Source: Pseudomonas sp. NFIX28
GTDB lineage: Bacteria > Pseudomonadota > Gammaproteobacteria > Pseudomonadales > Pseudomonadaceae
Direction: 5' to 3'
NCBI RefSeq assembly: GCF_900107395.1
Contig: NZ_FNPW01000012.1
Coordinates: 62,001 to 126,000, forward strand
DNA length: 64,000 nucleotides
Below the pieces are notes generated by a model. The model was not told the DNA's origin and searched no databases. It saw only the letters and a list, made by a program, of their open reading frames with translations. A program made the translations under genes and the position numbers. Positions 7,637 through 17,205 of the stretch are shown here, in pieces. How positions within the stretch are numbered: the stretch's first letter is position 1; every line of letters begins with the position of its first letter.

Positions 7637-8962
7637 ATGGCACTCACACGCGAACAGCAAATTGCAGCCCTTGAAAAAGACTGGGCTGAAAACCCGCGCT
7701 GGAAAGGCGTGACTCGCACTTATTCCGCTGCCGACGTTGTACGTCTGCGTGGCTCGGTTCAACCCGAGCACACCCTGGCACGCATGGGCGCCGAGAAGCT
7801 CTGGAACCTGGTGACCCAGGGCGCCAAACCGTCCTTCCGCCCCGAGAAAGATTTCGTCAACTGCATGGGCGCCCTGACCGGCGGCCAGGCGGTACAGCAA
7901 GTCAAAGCCGGCATCCAGGCGATCTACCTGTCGGGCTGGCAGGTTGCTGCCGACAACAACTCCGCCGAATCGATGTACCCGGACCAGTCGCTGTACCCAG
8001 TGGACTCCGTTCCGACCGTGGTCAAGCGCATCAACAACTCGTTCCGTCGTGCCGACCAGATCCAGTGGAAAGCCGGCAAGAACCCGGGCGACGAAGGCTA
8101 CATCGACTACTTCGCACCGATCGTGGCTGACGCCGAAGCCGGTTTCGGCGGCGTGCTGAACGCCTACGAGCTGATGAAGAGCATGATCGAAGCGGGCGCC
8201 GCCGGCGTGCACTTCGAAGACCAGCTGGCTTCCGTGAAGAAGTGCGGCCACATGGGCGGCAAGGTACTGGTTCCGACCCAGGAAGCCGTGCAGAAGCTGA
8301 CCGCTGCCCGCCTGGCGGCCGACGTTGCCGGCGTACCGACCATCATCCTGGCCCGTACCGACGCCAACGCCGCCGACCTGCTGACTTCCGACTGCGACCC
8401 GTACGACCAGCCGTTCGTGACCGGCACCCGCACCCAGGAAGGCTTCTATAAAGTGCGCGCCGGCCTCGACCAGGCCATCGCTCGCGGCCTGGCCTACGCG
8501 CCGTACGCCGATCTGATCTGGTGCGAAACCGCCAAGCCGGATCTGGACGAAGCCCGTCGCTTCGCCGAGGCGATCAAGAAGGAATACCCGGACCAGATCC
8601 TGTCGTACAACTGCTCGCCTTCCTTCAACTGGAAGAAGAACCTGGACGACGCGACCATCGCCAAGTTCCAGCGCGAACTGTCCGCCATGGGCTACAAGCA
8701 CCAGTTCATCACCCTGGCTGGCATCCACAACATGTGGCACAGCATGTTCAACCTGGCGCACGACTACGCCCGCAACGACATGACCGCCTACGTGAAGCTG
8801 CAGGAACAAGAGTTCGCTGATGCCGCCAAGGGCTACACCTTCGTGGCTCACCAGCAAGAAGTGGGCACCGGCTACTTCGACGACATGACCACCGTGATCC
8901 AGGGCGGCTCGTCGTCGGTAACCGCACTGACCGGCTCCACCGAAGAAGAACAGTTCCACTGA
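7637..8962 (+). CDS. aceA: Isocitrate lyase
   Basis: A 441-residue cytosolic enzyme that splits isocitrate into glyoxylate and succinate, the first step of the glyoxylate shunt needed for growth on acetate, fatty acids and leucine-derived acetyl-CoA. The active-site motif KKCGHMGGK is intact with C203 as catalytic residue. Further family blocks include the TLARMGAEKLW, DPYDQPF and YNCSPSFNWKK segments. Length matches the E. coli-like short class. ATG 7637 is preceded by GACGAGG at 7621-7627. It is monocistronic, with a terminator 70 bases downstream. The upstream operator suggests carbon-dependent control. Confidence 0.98.
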   Translation: MALTREQQIAALEKDWAENPRWKGVTRTYSAADVVRLRGSVQPEHTLARMGAEKLWNLVTQGAKPSFRPEKDFVNCMGALTGGQAVQQVKAGIQAIYLSGWQVAADNNSAESMYPDQSLYPVDSVPTVVKRINNSFRRADQIQWKAGKNPGDEGYIDYFAPIVADAEAGFGGVLNAYELMKSMIEAGAAGVHFEDQLASVKKCGHMGGKVLVPTQEAVQKLTAARLAADVAGVPTIILARTDANAADLLTSDCDPYDQPFVTGTRTQEGFYKVRAGLDQAIARGLAYAPYADLIWCETAKPDLDEARRFAEAIKKEYPDQILSYNCSPSFNWKKNLDDATIAKFQRELSAMGYKHQFITLAGIHNMWHSMFNLAHDYARNDMTAYVKLQEQEFADAAKGYTFVAHQQEVGTGYFDDMTTVIQGGSSSVTALTGSTEEEQFH

Positions 8963-9028
8963 TTCGTCTTCATGCCGAAAAACGGCCATTGCAGACCCGG
9001 TAAAAGCTAACTGCAATGCCGCACATCT

Positions 9029-9059
9029 GACGCCCCGACTGGTTCGGGGCGTTTTTTTG
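9029..9059 (+). terminator. Terminator after aceA
   Basis: The stem CGCCCCGA/TCGGGGCG around a short loop is followed by TTTTTTT. It separates aceA from the nuo operon. Confidence 0.93.
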
Positions 9060-9437
9060 CCTGTGTCCCTTGCAAATATCACCGGCAAACCAGCTGCGAC
9101 AGCAGCGAACCTGCGCGGGAAGACCTCCCAAAGGATCCTGCCAATCAGGCAAATCATTGATCCAGAGCGGTATATGCGAGAAAAAAAGCGGGTAAAAGGG
9201 CTCGCGCGCAACTTGCAGTAACGCGCTTATTAAAAACAACTTAGCGGCTGTTCCTGCGAATCATTGTTTAAAACCAGCGCCAAACAATATTGATTATCAT
9301 TTAGCGAAAATCCTGTTCGTTACAACAAGAACAAAACATAATTAACAAAACACCCGCTAATGCCCACAGGGCGTGGCTTACGGGGCTTGCAAGGGGAGCC
9401 ATGTCCTTATTCCACTAAATAATTTCGCTCTAGAAAA
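9060..9437 (+). other. AT-rich intergenic stretch upstream of the nuo promoter
   Basis: No gene is seen here. The region has AT-rich segments and an A-rich AAnAAnAA run, AACAAGAACAAAAC at 9324-9337, of the type bound by Hfq/Crc. The run lies upstream of the best nuo promoter, so its relevance is doubtful unless transcription starts earlier. TTGATTATCATTTA at 9290-9303 resembles half of an Anr/FNR site only. Confidence 0.5.
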
Positions 9438-9466
9438 TTTACTTGCCCGGTGTTTAGCCATAAAAT
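9438..9466 (+). promoter_or_regulatory. Candidate promoter of the nuo operon
   Basis: TTTACT (9438-9443) and TAAAAT (9461-9466) are separated by 17 bases. This is the best sigma-70-like pair in the aceA-nuoA interval. It would give a leader of about 85 nt before nuoA. Confidence 0.6.
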
Positions 9467-9556
9467 CACGCCGATTGACTGCACTGCGACATATCGTCAC
9501 TGCTTTATTTCTTTATCAAGCTCAGAGACCTTTGCTCTCTGTTAAGGATTACCAGC

Positions 9557-9970
9557 ATGCCCGAAGCGACAGGACTCATGGCCCACAACTGGGGCTTTGC
9601 CATTTTCCTTCTGGGTGTAGGCGGCCTCTGCGCCTTCATGCTCGGTGTTTCCAGCCTTCTCGGGTCAAAAGCCTGGGGTCGCAGCAAAAATGAACCGTTC
9701 GAGTCCGGCATGCTACCTACCGGTGGCGCCCGCTTGCGGCTTTCAGCCAAATTCTATCTGGTCGCGATGCTCTTCGTGATCTTCGATATCGAAGCCCTCT
9801 TTCTCTTTGCCTGGTCTGTGTCCGTCCGCGAAAGCGGCTGGACCGGATTCGTCGAAGCTCTCGTTTTCATAGCAATTCTGTTGGCAGGTCTTGTCTACCT
9901 TTGGCGGGTGGGGGCTCTTGATTGGGCTCCGGAAGGTCGTCGTAAGCGGCAAGCGAAGCTAAAACAATGA
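9557..9970 (+). CDS. nuoA: NADH-quinone oxidoreductase subunit A
   Basis: A 137-residue inner-membrane subunit of complex I with three hydrophobic helices (about residues 13-35, 65-88 and 96-118). The conserved signature is KNEPFESGMLPTGGARLRLSAKFYLVAMLFVIFD, split here by the matrix-side loop typical of NuoA/ND3. The start is supported by TAAGGA at 9542-9547. It is the first gene of an operon running without internal terminators to nuoN. A basic C-terminal tail (GRRKRQAKLKQ) follows the last helix. Confidence 0.97.
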   Translation: MPEATGLMAHNWGFAIFLLGVGGLCAFMLGVSSLLGSKAWGRSKNEPFESGMLPTGGARLRLSAKFYLVAMLFVIFDIEALFLFAWSVSVRESGWTGFVEALVFIAILLAGLVYLWRVGALDWAPEGRRKRQAKLKQ

Positions 9971-9980
9971 GGCTTTGGCG

Positions 9981-10655
9981 ATGCAATACAATCTCACCAG
10001 GATCGACCCCGATGCTCCTAACGAGCAATATCCGATCGGCGAACGGGAAACCGTTTCCGATCCGTTAGAAGATCAAGTCCACAAAAACATCTTCATGGGC
10101 AAGCTGGAAGACGTGCTGAACGGCGCGGTCAACTGGGGGCGTAAGAACTCCCTGTGGCCGTACAACTTCGGCCTGTCCTGCTGCTACGTGGAAATGACCA
10201 CCGCCTTCACGGCGCCCCACGACATCGCGCGCTTTGGCGCCGAAGTTATCCGGGCATCACCGCGCCAGGCGGATTTCATGGTTATTGCCGGAACCTGCTT
10301 CATCAAGATGGCGCCGATCATTCAGCGTCTCTACGAGCAAATGCTCGAGCCGAAGTGGGTCATCTCCATGGGTTCGTGCGCCAACTCCGGTGGCATGTAC
10401 GACATCTATTCCGTCGTTCAAGGGGTGGACAAGTTCCTGCCCGTGGACGTCTACGTGCCTGGCTGCCCGCCCCGCCCTGAAGCTTTTCTGCAAGGCCTGA
10501 TGCTCTTGCAAGAGTCGATTGGCCAGGAGCGTCGCCCACTTTCCTGGGTCGTCGGCGACCAAGGCGTGTATCGCGCCGAAATGCCGTCGCAAAAGGAACA
10601 GCGCCGTGAACAGCGTATTCAGGTAACCAACCTGCGCAGCCCCGACGAAGTCTGA
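9981..10655 (+). CDS. nuoB: NADH-quinone oxidoreductase subunit B
   Basis: A 224-residue peripheral-arm subunit carrying the terminal [4Fe-4S] cluster N2, which passes electrons to quinone. All four ligands are present: C67 and C68 (FGLSCCYVEM), C133 (MGSCANSGGMYD) and C162 (VPGCPPRPEA). ATG 9981 is preferred, with TGAGG at 9968-9972. A TTG six bases upstream is in frame but poorly placed. Confidence 0.98.
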   Translation: MQYNLTRIDPDAPNEQYPIGERETVSDPLEDQVHKNIFMGKLEDVLNGAVNWGRKNSLWPYNFGLSCCYVEMTTAFTAPHDIARFGAEVIRASPRQADFMVIAGTCFIKMAPIIQRLYEQMLEPKWVISMGSCANSGGMYDIYSVVQGVDKFLPVDVYVPGCPPRPEAFLQGLMLLQESIGQERRPLSWVVGDQGVYRAEMPSQKEQRREQRIQVTNLRSPDEV

Positions 10656-10728
10656 TTCCAGAACGTTTCCCTAAAAAGAACGAAAAACTGGCTTCATTCT
10701 TTACGTTGACCGAAAGCGATAAAAAACC

Positions 10729-12510
10729 ATGACTACAGGCAGTGCTCTGTACATCCCGCCTTATAAGGCAGACGACCAGGATGTGGTCGTCGAACTCAAT
10801 AACCGTTTTGGCCCTGAGGCGTTCACCGCCCAGGACACCCGCACCGGCATGCCGGTGCTGTGGGTTACCCGTGCCAAACTCGTCGAAGTCCTGACCTTCC
10901 TGCGCAACCTGCCCAAGCCGTACGTCATGCTCTATGACCTGCATGGCGTGGACGAGCGTCTGCGCACCAAGCGCCAAGGGCTGCCAGGCGCCGACTTCAG
11001 CGTGTTCTACCACCTGCTGTCGATCGAACGTAATAGTGACGTAATGATCAAGGTCGCCTTGTCCGAGAGCGACCTCAGCTTGCCGACCGTGACCGGTATC
11101 TGGCCAAACGCCAACTGGTACGAACGTGAAGTCTGGGACATGTTCGGCATCGACTTCGCCGGCCACCCTCACCTGTCGCGCATCATGATGCCGCCGACCT
11201 GGGAAGGTCACCCGCTGCGCAAGGACTTCCCGGCGCGCGCTACCGAATTCGACCCGTTCAGCCTGAACCTGGCCAAGCAGCAGCTGGAAGAAGAAGCCGC
11301 GCGCTTCAAGCCGGAAGACTGGGGCATGAAGCGCTCCGGCGCCAACGAGGACTACATGTTCCTCAACCTGGGCCCGAACCACCCTTCGGCCCACGGTGCC
11401 TTCCGCATCATCTTGCAACTGGACGGCGAAGAGATCGTCGACTGCGTACCGGACATCGGCTACCACCACCGTGGTGCCGAGAAGATGGCCGAGCGCCAGT
11501 CCTGGCACAGCTTCATTCCGTACACCGACCGCATCGACTACCTCGGCGGCGTGATGAACAACCTGCCGTACGTGCTCTCGGTCGAGAAACTGGCCGGGAT
11601 CAAGGTGCCGGAGAAGGTCGACGTCATCCGCATCATGCTGGCCGAGTTCTTCCGGATCACCAGCCACTTGCTGTTCCTGGGCACCTACATCCAGGACGTC
11701 GGCGCCATGACCCCGGTGTTCTTCACCTTCACCGACCGTCAGCGCGCCTACACCGTGATCGAAGCCATCACCGGTTTCCGCCTGCACCCGGCCTGGTACC
11801 GCATCGGCGGCGTCGCCCACGACCTGCCGCGCGGCTGGGAAAAACTGGTGAAAGACTTCGTCGACTGGCTGCCCAAGCGCCTCGACGAATACACCAAGGC
11901 CGCCCTGCAGAACAGCATCCTCAAGGGTCGTACCATCGGCGTTGCCGCCTACAACACCAAGGAAGCCCTGGAATGGGGCGTCACCGGTGCCGGCCTGCGC
12001 TCCACCGGTTGCGATTTCGACCTGCGTAAGGCCCGCCCCTACTCCGGCTACGAGAACTTCGAGTTCGAAGTCCCGCTGGCGGCCAACGGCGATGCCTACG
12101 ACCGCTGCATGGTCCGCGTCGAAGAGATGCGCCAGAGCATCAAGATCATCGACCAGTGCCTGCGCAACATGCCGGAAGGCCCGTACAAGGCGGATCACCC
12201 GCTGACCACGCCGCCACCGAAAGAGCGCACGCTGCAGCACATCGAGACCCTGATCACGCACTTCCTGCAAGTTTCGTGGGGCCCGGTCATGCCGGCCAAC
12301 GAGTCCTTCCAGATGATCGAAGCGACCAAGGGCATCAACAGTTATTACCTGACGAGCGATGGCGGCACCATGAGCTACCGCACCCGGATCCGCACCCCGA
12401 GCTTCGCCCACCTGCAGCAGATCCCTTCGGTGATCCGCGGCAGCATGGTCGCGGACTTGATCGCGTACCTGGGTAGTATCGACTTCGTTATGGCCGACGT
12501 GGACCGCTAA
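10729..12510 (+). CDS. nuoCD: NADH-quinone oxidoreductase fused subunits C and D
   Basis: A 593-residue fusion typical of gamma-proteobacteria. The N-terminal ~190 residues are NuoC (30-kDa subunit; VWDMFGIDFAGHPHLSRIMMP motif split over residues about 140-165). The rest is NuoD (49-kDa), with the quinone-pocket histidine segment NLGPNHPSAHGAFR and the IGYHHRGAEKMAE block. Together with NuoB it forms the quinone-reduction site. A 73-base gap follows nuoB. nuoE starts two bases after its stop. Confidence 0.98.
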   Translation: MTTGSALYIPPYKADDQDVVVELNNRFGPEAFTAQDTRTGMPVLWVTRAKLVEVLTFLRNLPKPYVMLYDLHGVDERLRTKRQGLPGADFSVFYHLLSIERNSDVMIKVALSESDLSLPTVTGIWPNANWYEREVWDMFGIDFAGHPHLSRIMMPPTWEGHPLRKDFPARATEFDPFSLNLAKQQLEEEAARFKPEDWGMKRSGANEDYMFLNLGPNHPSAHGAFRIILQLDGEEIVDCVPDIGYHHRGAEKMAERQSWHSFIPYTDRIDYLGGVMNNLPYVLSVEKLAGIKVPEKVDVIRIMLAEFFRITSHLLFLGTYIQDVGAMTPVFFTFTDRQRAYTVIEAITGFRLHPAWYRIGGVAHDLPRGWEKLVKDFVDWLPKRLDEYTKAALQNSILKGRTIGVAAYNTKEALEWGVTGAGLRSTGCDFDLRKARPYSGYENFEFEVPLAANGDAYDRCMVRVEEMRQSIKIIDQCLRNMPEGPYKADHPLTTPPPKERTLQHIETLITHFLQVSWGPVMPANESFQMIEATKGINSYYLTSDGGTMSYRTRIRTPSFAHLQQIPSVIRGSMVADLIAYLGSIDFVMADVDR

Positions 12511-12512
12511 GC

Positions 12513-13010
12513 ATGAACAGCACGCTTATCCAGACAGACCGTTTCGCCCTGAGCGAAACCGAGCGCTCGGCCATCGAGCACGAGCTGCATCACTACGAAG
12601 ACCCGCGCGCGGCGTCTATCGAAGCCCTGAAGATCGTCCAGAAGGAACGTGGCTGGGTGCCTGATGGCGCGCTCTACGCCATCGGCGAGATCCTCGGCAT
12701 CCCGGCCAGCGACGTAGAAGGCGTGGCGACGTTCTACAGCCAGATCTTCCGCCAGCCGGTCGGCCGTCACATCATCCGTGTCTGCGACAGCATGGTCTGC
12801 TACATCGGCGGCCACGAGTCCGTGGTCAGCCAGATCCAGAGCGAGCTGGGCATCGGCCTCGGCCAGACCACCGCCGACGGCCGCTTCACCCTGCTGCCGG
12901 TATGCTGCCTGGGCAACTGCGACAAGGCCCCGGCGCTGATGATCGACGACGACACTTTCGGCGACGTGCAGCCTGCTGGCGTGGCCAAACTGTTGGAGGG
13001 CTACGTATGA
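12513..13010 (+). CDS. nuoE: NADH-quinone oxidoreductase subunit E
   Basis: A 165-residue thioredoxin-fold subunit of the NADH dehydrogenase module, holding [2Fe-2S] cluster N1a. The ligands C91 and C96 (CDSMVC) and C132 and C136 (CLGNC) have the family spacing. The EGVATFYSQIF motif precedes them. Its TGA overlaps the nuoF ATG (ATGA at 13007-13010), consistent with stoichiometric translation of E and F. Confidence 0.97.
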   Translation: MNSTLIQTDRFALSETERSAIEHELHHYEDPRAASIEALKIVQKERGWVPDGALYAIGEILGIPASDVEGVATFYSQIFRQPVGRHIIRVCDSMVCYIGGHESVVSQIQSELGIGLGQTTADGRFTLLPVCCLGNCDKAPALMIDDDTFGDVQPAGVAKLLEGYV

Positions 13011-14365
13011 CCCTGACATCCTTCGGCCCTGCCAACCGCATCCAGCGCAGCCCGGAAACTCATCCGCTGACCTGGCGCCTGCGCGACGACGGCGAGCCGG
13101 TATGGCTCGACGAGTACCAGGCCAAGAACGGCTACGCCGCTGCGCGCAAGGCTTTTGCTGACTTGTCCCAGGACGACATCGTCCAGACCGTCAAGGACGC
13201 CGGCCTCAAGGGCCGCGGCGGCGCAGGCTTCCCCACTGGCGTGAAGTGGGGCCTGATGCCCAAAGACGAATCCATGAACATCCGCTACTTGCTGTGCAAC
13301 GCGGACGAAATGGAACCCAACACCTGGAAAGACCGCATGCTGATGGAGCAACTGCCCCATCTGCTGATCGAAGGCATGCTGATCAGCGCGCGCGCACTGA
13401 AAACCTACCGCGGCTATATCTTCCTGCGGGGCGAGTACACCACCGCCGCCAAGCACCTCAACCGCGCCGTGGAAGAAGCCAAGGCCGCGGGCCTGCTGGG
13501 CAAGAACATCCTGGGCTCGGGCTTCGATTTCGAGCTGTTCGTGCACACCGGCGCCGGGCGTTACATCTGCGGTGAAGAAACCGCGCTGATCAACTCCCTC
13601 GAAGGCCGCCGCGCCAACCCGCGCTCCAAGCCGCCCTTCCCTGCCGCCGTCGGCGTGTGGGGCAAGCCGACTTGCGTGAACAACGTCGAGACCCTGTGCA
13701 ACGTGCCAGCGATCATCGGCGACGGCGTGGATTGGTACAAATCCCTGGCTCGCGAAGGCAGTGAAGACCATGGCACCAAGCTGATGGGCTTCTCCGGCAA
13801 AGTGAAGAACCCTGGCCTGTGGGAACTGCCGTTCGGCGTGACCGCGCGCGAGCTGTTCGAAGACTACGCCGGCGGCATGCGCGATGGCTTCAAGCTCAAG
13901 TGCTGGCAGCCAGGCGGCGCCGGTACCGGTTTCCTGCTGCCAGAACACCTGGATGCGCAGATGTACGCCGGCGGCATCGCCAAGGTCGGCACCCGCATGG
14001 GTACTGGCCTGGCGATGGCGGTCGACGACAGCATCAACATGGTGTCGCTGCTGCGCAATATGGAAGAGTTCTTTGCCCGCGAATCCTGCGGCTTCTGCAC
14101 CCCTTGCCGCGACGGCCTGCCGTGGAGCGTCAAGCTGCTGCGCGCGCTCGAGAAAGGCGAAGGGCAAGCCGGCGATATCGAGACCCTGCTGGGTCTGGTC
14201 GGTTTCCTCGGCCCAGGCAAGACCTTCTGTGCTCACGCACCGGGCGCCGTGGAGCCATTGGGCAGTGCCATCAAGTATTTCCGTCCAGAGTTCGAGGCCG
14301 GCATCGCAGCCACCAGTGCTGCCGTCGTCCCGCCCCTGGCCCGGCCGATCGTAGTCGGCGCGTAA
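13007..14365 (+). CDS. nuoF: NADH-quinone oxidoreductase subunit F
   Basis: A 452-residue subunit that binds FMN and NADH and carries cluster N3. The glycine-rich flavin loop GLKGRGGAGFPTGVKWG is at about residues 65-81. The NADH-site segment AGAGRYICGEETALI follows, and the cluster motif ESCGFCTPCRDG is near residue 365. ATG 13007 overlaps the nuoE stop and gives the expected length. An upstream frame extension runs inside nuoE and is ignored. A 125-base gap separates it from nuoG. Confidence 0.98.
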   Translation: MTLTSFGPANRIQRSPETHPLTWRLRDDGEPVWLDEYQAKNGYAAARKAFADLSQDDIVQTVKDAGLKGRGGAGFPTGVKWGLMPKDESMNIRYLLCNADEMEPNTWKDRMLMEQLPHLLIEGMLISARALKTYRGYIFLRGEYTTAAKHLNRAVEEAKAAGLLGKNILGSGFDFELFVHTGAGRYICGEETALINSLEGRRANPRSKPPFPAAVGVWGKPTCVNNVETLCNVPAIIGDGVDWYKSLAREGSEDHGTKLMGFSGKVKNPGLWELPFGVTARELFEDYAGGMRDGFKLKCWQPGGAGTGFLLPEHLDAQMYAGGIAKVGTRMGTGLAMAVDDSINMVSLLRNMEEFFARESCGFCTPCRDGLPWSVKLLRALEKGEGQAGDIETLLGLVGFLGPGKTFCAHAPGAVEPLGSAIKYFRPEFEAGIAATSAAVVPPLARPIVVGA

Positions 14366-14490
14366 ACGTATCGAACGAGGGTGGTCCGTGCCGCCCTCGT
14401 ATCGCCTGAAGACGCCGCGACGCGCCAGGCGAGCACCAAGATTCCATTAGCCACGCCCGCTGACACCGGGCCAACGAAGAACTTTGAACC

Positions 14491-17205
14491 ATGGCCACTA
14501 TCCACGTAGACGGCAAAGCGCTCGAAGTCGATGGGGCGGACAACCTGTTACAGGCATGTCTGTCACTAGGCCTCGACATCCCTTATTTCTGCTGGCACCC
14601 CGCTCTCGGTAGCGTTGGTGCCTGTCGCCAGTGCGCGGTCAAGCAATACACCGACGAGAACGACACCCGCGGTCGCATCGTCATGTCCTGCATGACCCCC
14701 GCCACCGACAACACCTGGATCTCCATCGACGACGAAGAGTCCAAGGCCTTCCGCGCCAGCGTCGTCGAATGGCTGATGACCAACCACCCGCACGACTGCC
14801 CGGTCTGCGAGGAAGGCGGTCACTGCCACCTGCAAGACATGACGGTGATGACCGGCCACAACGAGCGCCGTTATCGCTTCACCAAGCGCACCCACCAGAA
14901 CCAGGAACTCGGCCCGTTCATCGCCCACGAGATGAACCGCTGCATCGCCTGCTACCGTTGCGTGCGTTTCTACAAGGACTATGCCGGCGGTACCGACCTC
15001 GGCGTGTTCGGCGCCCACGACAACGTGTATTTCGGTCGCGTTGAAGACGGCACCCTGGAAAGCGAGTTCTCCGGCAACCTCACCGAGGTCTGCCCGACCG
15101 GCGTGTTCACCGACAAGACTCACTCCGAGCGCTACAACCGCAAGTGGGACATGCAGTTCTCGCCGAGCATCTGCCATGGCTGCTCCAGCGGTTGCAACAT
15201 CTCCCCGGGCGAGCGCTACGGCGAACTGCGGCGCATCGAGAACCGCTACAACGGTTCGGTGAACCAGTACTTCCTGTGCGACCGTGGCCGTTTCGGCTAC
15301 GGCTACGTCAACCGCGAAGACCGTCCACGCCAGCCGCTGCTGAACGACGGCACCAAGCTGACCCTGGACCAGGCGCTCGACAAGGCCGCCGACCTGCTGC
15401 GCGGGCGCAATATCGTCGGTATCGGCTCGCCTCGCGCCAGCCTGGAAAGCAACTACGCCCTGCGTGAGCTGGTGGGCGCCGAGCACTTCTACAGCGGTAT
15501 CGAAGCCGCCGAGCTGGAGCGCATCCGCCTGGTCCTGCAAGTGCTGAGAAACAGCCCGCTGCCAGTACCGACCATGCGCGACATCGAAGACCACGATGCC
15601 GTGTTCGTTCTCGGTGAAGACCTGACCCAGACTGCCGCCCGCATGGCCCTGGCCCTGCGCCAGTCGGTCAAGGGCAAGGCCGAAGAAATGGCCGATGCCA
15701 TGCGCGTCCAGCCATGGCTCGACGCCGCGGTGAAAAACATCGGCCAGCACGCGCTGAACCCGCTGTTCATTGCAAGCCTGGCTGAAACCAAGCTCGACGA
15801 CGTCGCCGAAGAGTGCGTGCACGCCGCTCCCGACGACCTGGCGCGCATCGGCTTCGCCGTGGCCCACGCCCTGGACGCCAGCGCTCCTGCCGTCGAAGGC
15901 CTGGACCCCGAAGCACAAGAGCTGGCCAAGCGCATCGCCGATGCCCTGCTCGCCGCCAAGCGTCCGCTGATCATCGCCGGTACTTCGCTGGGCTCCAAAG
16001 CCTTGATCGAAGCCGCTGCGAACATCGCCAAGGCCCTGAAGCTGCGCGAGAAGAACGCTTCCATCAGCCTGATCGTGCCTGAAGCCAACAGCCTCGGCCT
16101 GGCCATGCTCGGTGGCGAATCGGTGGACGCGGCGCTGCAAGCGGTCATCGATGGTCGCGCCGACGCCCTTGTGGTGCTGGAAAACGATCTGTACACCCGC
16201 ACCGACGCTGCCAAGGTCGATGCCGCGCTGAACGCCGCGAAAGTGGTGATCGTCGCCGACCACCAGAAGACCGCCACCAGCGATCGCGCGCACCTGGTCC
16301 TGCCAGCGGCGAGCTTCGCCGAAGGCGACGGCACCCTGGTCAGCCAGGAAGGCCGTGCCCAGCGCTTCTTCCAGGTGTTCGACCCGACTTACATGGATGC
16401 CAGCATCCTGGTTCACGAAGGCTGGCGCTGGTTGCATGCCCTGCGCGCTACCCTGCTGAACAAGCCGGTGGACTGGACCCAGCTGGACCACGTGACCGCC
16501 GCTTGCGCCCAGAGCAACCCGCAACTGGCGCAGATCGTCGATGCCGCGCCTTCGGCGTCGTTCCGCATCAAGGGCCTGAAGCTGGCTCGCGAACCGCTGC
16601 GTTACAGCGGCCGTACCGCCATGCGCGCCGACATCAGCGTGCACGAGCCACGGACTCCGCAAGACCAGGACACCGCGTTCGCCTTCTCCATGGAAGGTTA
16701 CTCGGGCTCCGCCGAGCCTCGCTCCCAGGTGCCATTCGCCTGGTCGCCGGGCTGGAACTCGCCGCAAGCCTGGAACAAGTTCCAGGACGAAGTCGGTGGT
16801 CACCTGCGTGCCGGCGATCCGGGCACCCGCCTGATCGAAAGCCAGGGCGACAGCCTCAGCTGGTTCGCCAGCGTGCCGCGCGCCTTCTCCCCTGCCCAGG
16901 GCACCTGGCAGGCGGTGCCGTTCTACCACCTGTTCGGCAGCGAAGAGAACTCTTCGAAAGCCGCACCGGTCCAGGAACGCATCCCGGCCGCTTATGTTGC
17001 CCTGGCCAAGTCGGAAGCCGATCGCCTGGGCGTCAACGATGGCGCGCTGCTCGCCGTGAAGGTGGCGGGCCAGACCCTGCGTCTGCCGCTGCGCATCAAC
17101 GAAGAACTGGGCGCTGGCCTGGTGGCCTTGCCGGCCGGCCTGGCGGGTATTCCACCGGCGATCTTTGGCAAATCCGTTGACGGTCTGCAGGAGGCAGCGC
17201 AATGA
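14491..17205 (+). CDS. nuoG: NADH-quinone oxidoreductase subunit G
   Basis: A 904-residue subunit with the chain of iron-sulfur clusters. It has an N-terminal [2Fe-2S] ferredoxin domain (CWHPALGSVGACRQC), the His/Cys N5 motif HPHDCPVCEEGGHCHLQD, N4 ligands (CIACYRCVRF then EVCPTGVFTDK), and an N7-type motif (CHGCSSGCN with a later FLCDRGRFGYG). The remainder is a molybdopterin-oxidoreductase-like domain that has lost its cofactor role. Its TGA overlaps the nuoH ATG. Confidence 0.98.
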   Translation: MATIHVDGKALEVDGADNLLQACLSLGLDIPYFCWHPALGSVGACRQCAVKQYTDENDTRGRIVMSCMTPATDNTWISIDDEESKAFRASVVEWLMTNHPHDCPVCEEGGHCHLQDMTVMTGHNERRYRFTKRTHQNQELGPFIAHEMNRCIACYRCVRFYKDYAGGTDLGVFGAHDNVYFGRVEDGTLESEFSGNLTEVCPTGVFTDKTHSERYNRKWDMQFSPSICHGCSSGCNISPGERYGELRRIENRYNGSVNQYFLCDRGRFGYGYVNREDRPRQPLLNDGTKLTLDQALDKAADLLRGRNIVGIGSPRASLESNYALRELVGAEHFYSGIEAAELERIRLVLQVLRNSPLPVPTMRDIEDHDAVFVLGEDLTQTAARMALALRQSVKGKAEEMADAMRVQPWLDAAVKNIGQHALNPLFIASLAETKLDDVAEECVHAAPDDLARIGFAVAHALDASAPAVEGLDPEAQELAKRIADALLAAKRPLIIAGTSLGSKALIEAAANIAKALKLREKNASISLIVPEANSLGLAMLGGESVDAALQAVIDGRADALVVLENDLYTRTDAAKVDAALNAAKVVIVADHQKTATSDRAHLVLPAASFAEGDGTLVSQEGRAQRFFQVFDPTYMDASILVHEGWRWLHALRATLLNKPVDWTQLDHVTAACAQSNPQLAQIVDAAPSASFRIKGLKLAREPLRYSGRTAMRADISVHEPRTPQDQDTAFAFSMEGYSGSAEPRSQVPFAWSPGWNSPQAWNKFQDEVGGHLRAGDPGTRLIESQGDSLSWFASVPRAFSPAQGTWQAVPFYHLFGSEENSSKAAPVQERIPAAYVALAKSEADRLGVNDGALLAVKVAGQTLRLPLRINEELGAGLVALPAGLAGIPPAIFGKSVDGLQEAAQ

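Noticed and set aside
9290..9303. Anr/FNR-like site TTGATTATCATTTA upstream of nuo
   Set aside because: Only the left half fits TTGAT-N4-ATCAA; the right half has two mismatches and the site is about 150 bp from the promoter.
10360..12411. 683-codon minus-strand frame
   Set aside because: Antisense shadow of nuoB and nuoCD.
14566..17202. 878-codon minus-strand frame
   Set aside because: Antisense shadow of nuoG.
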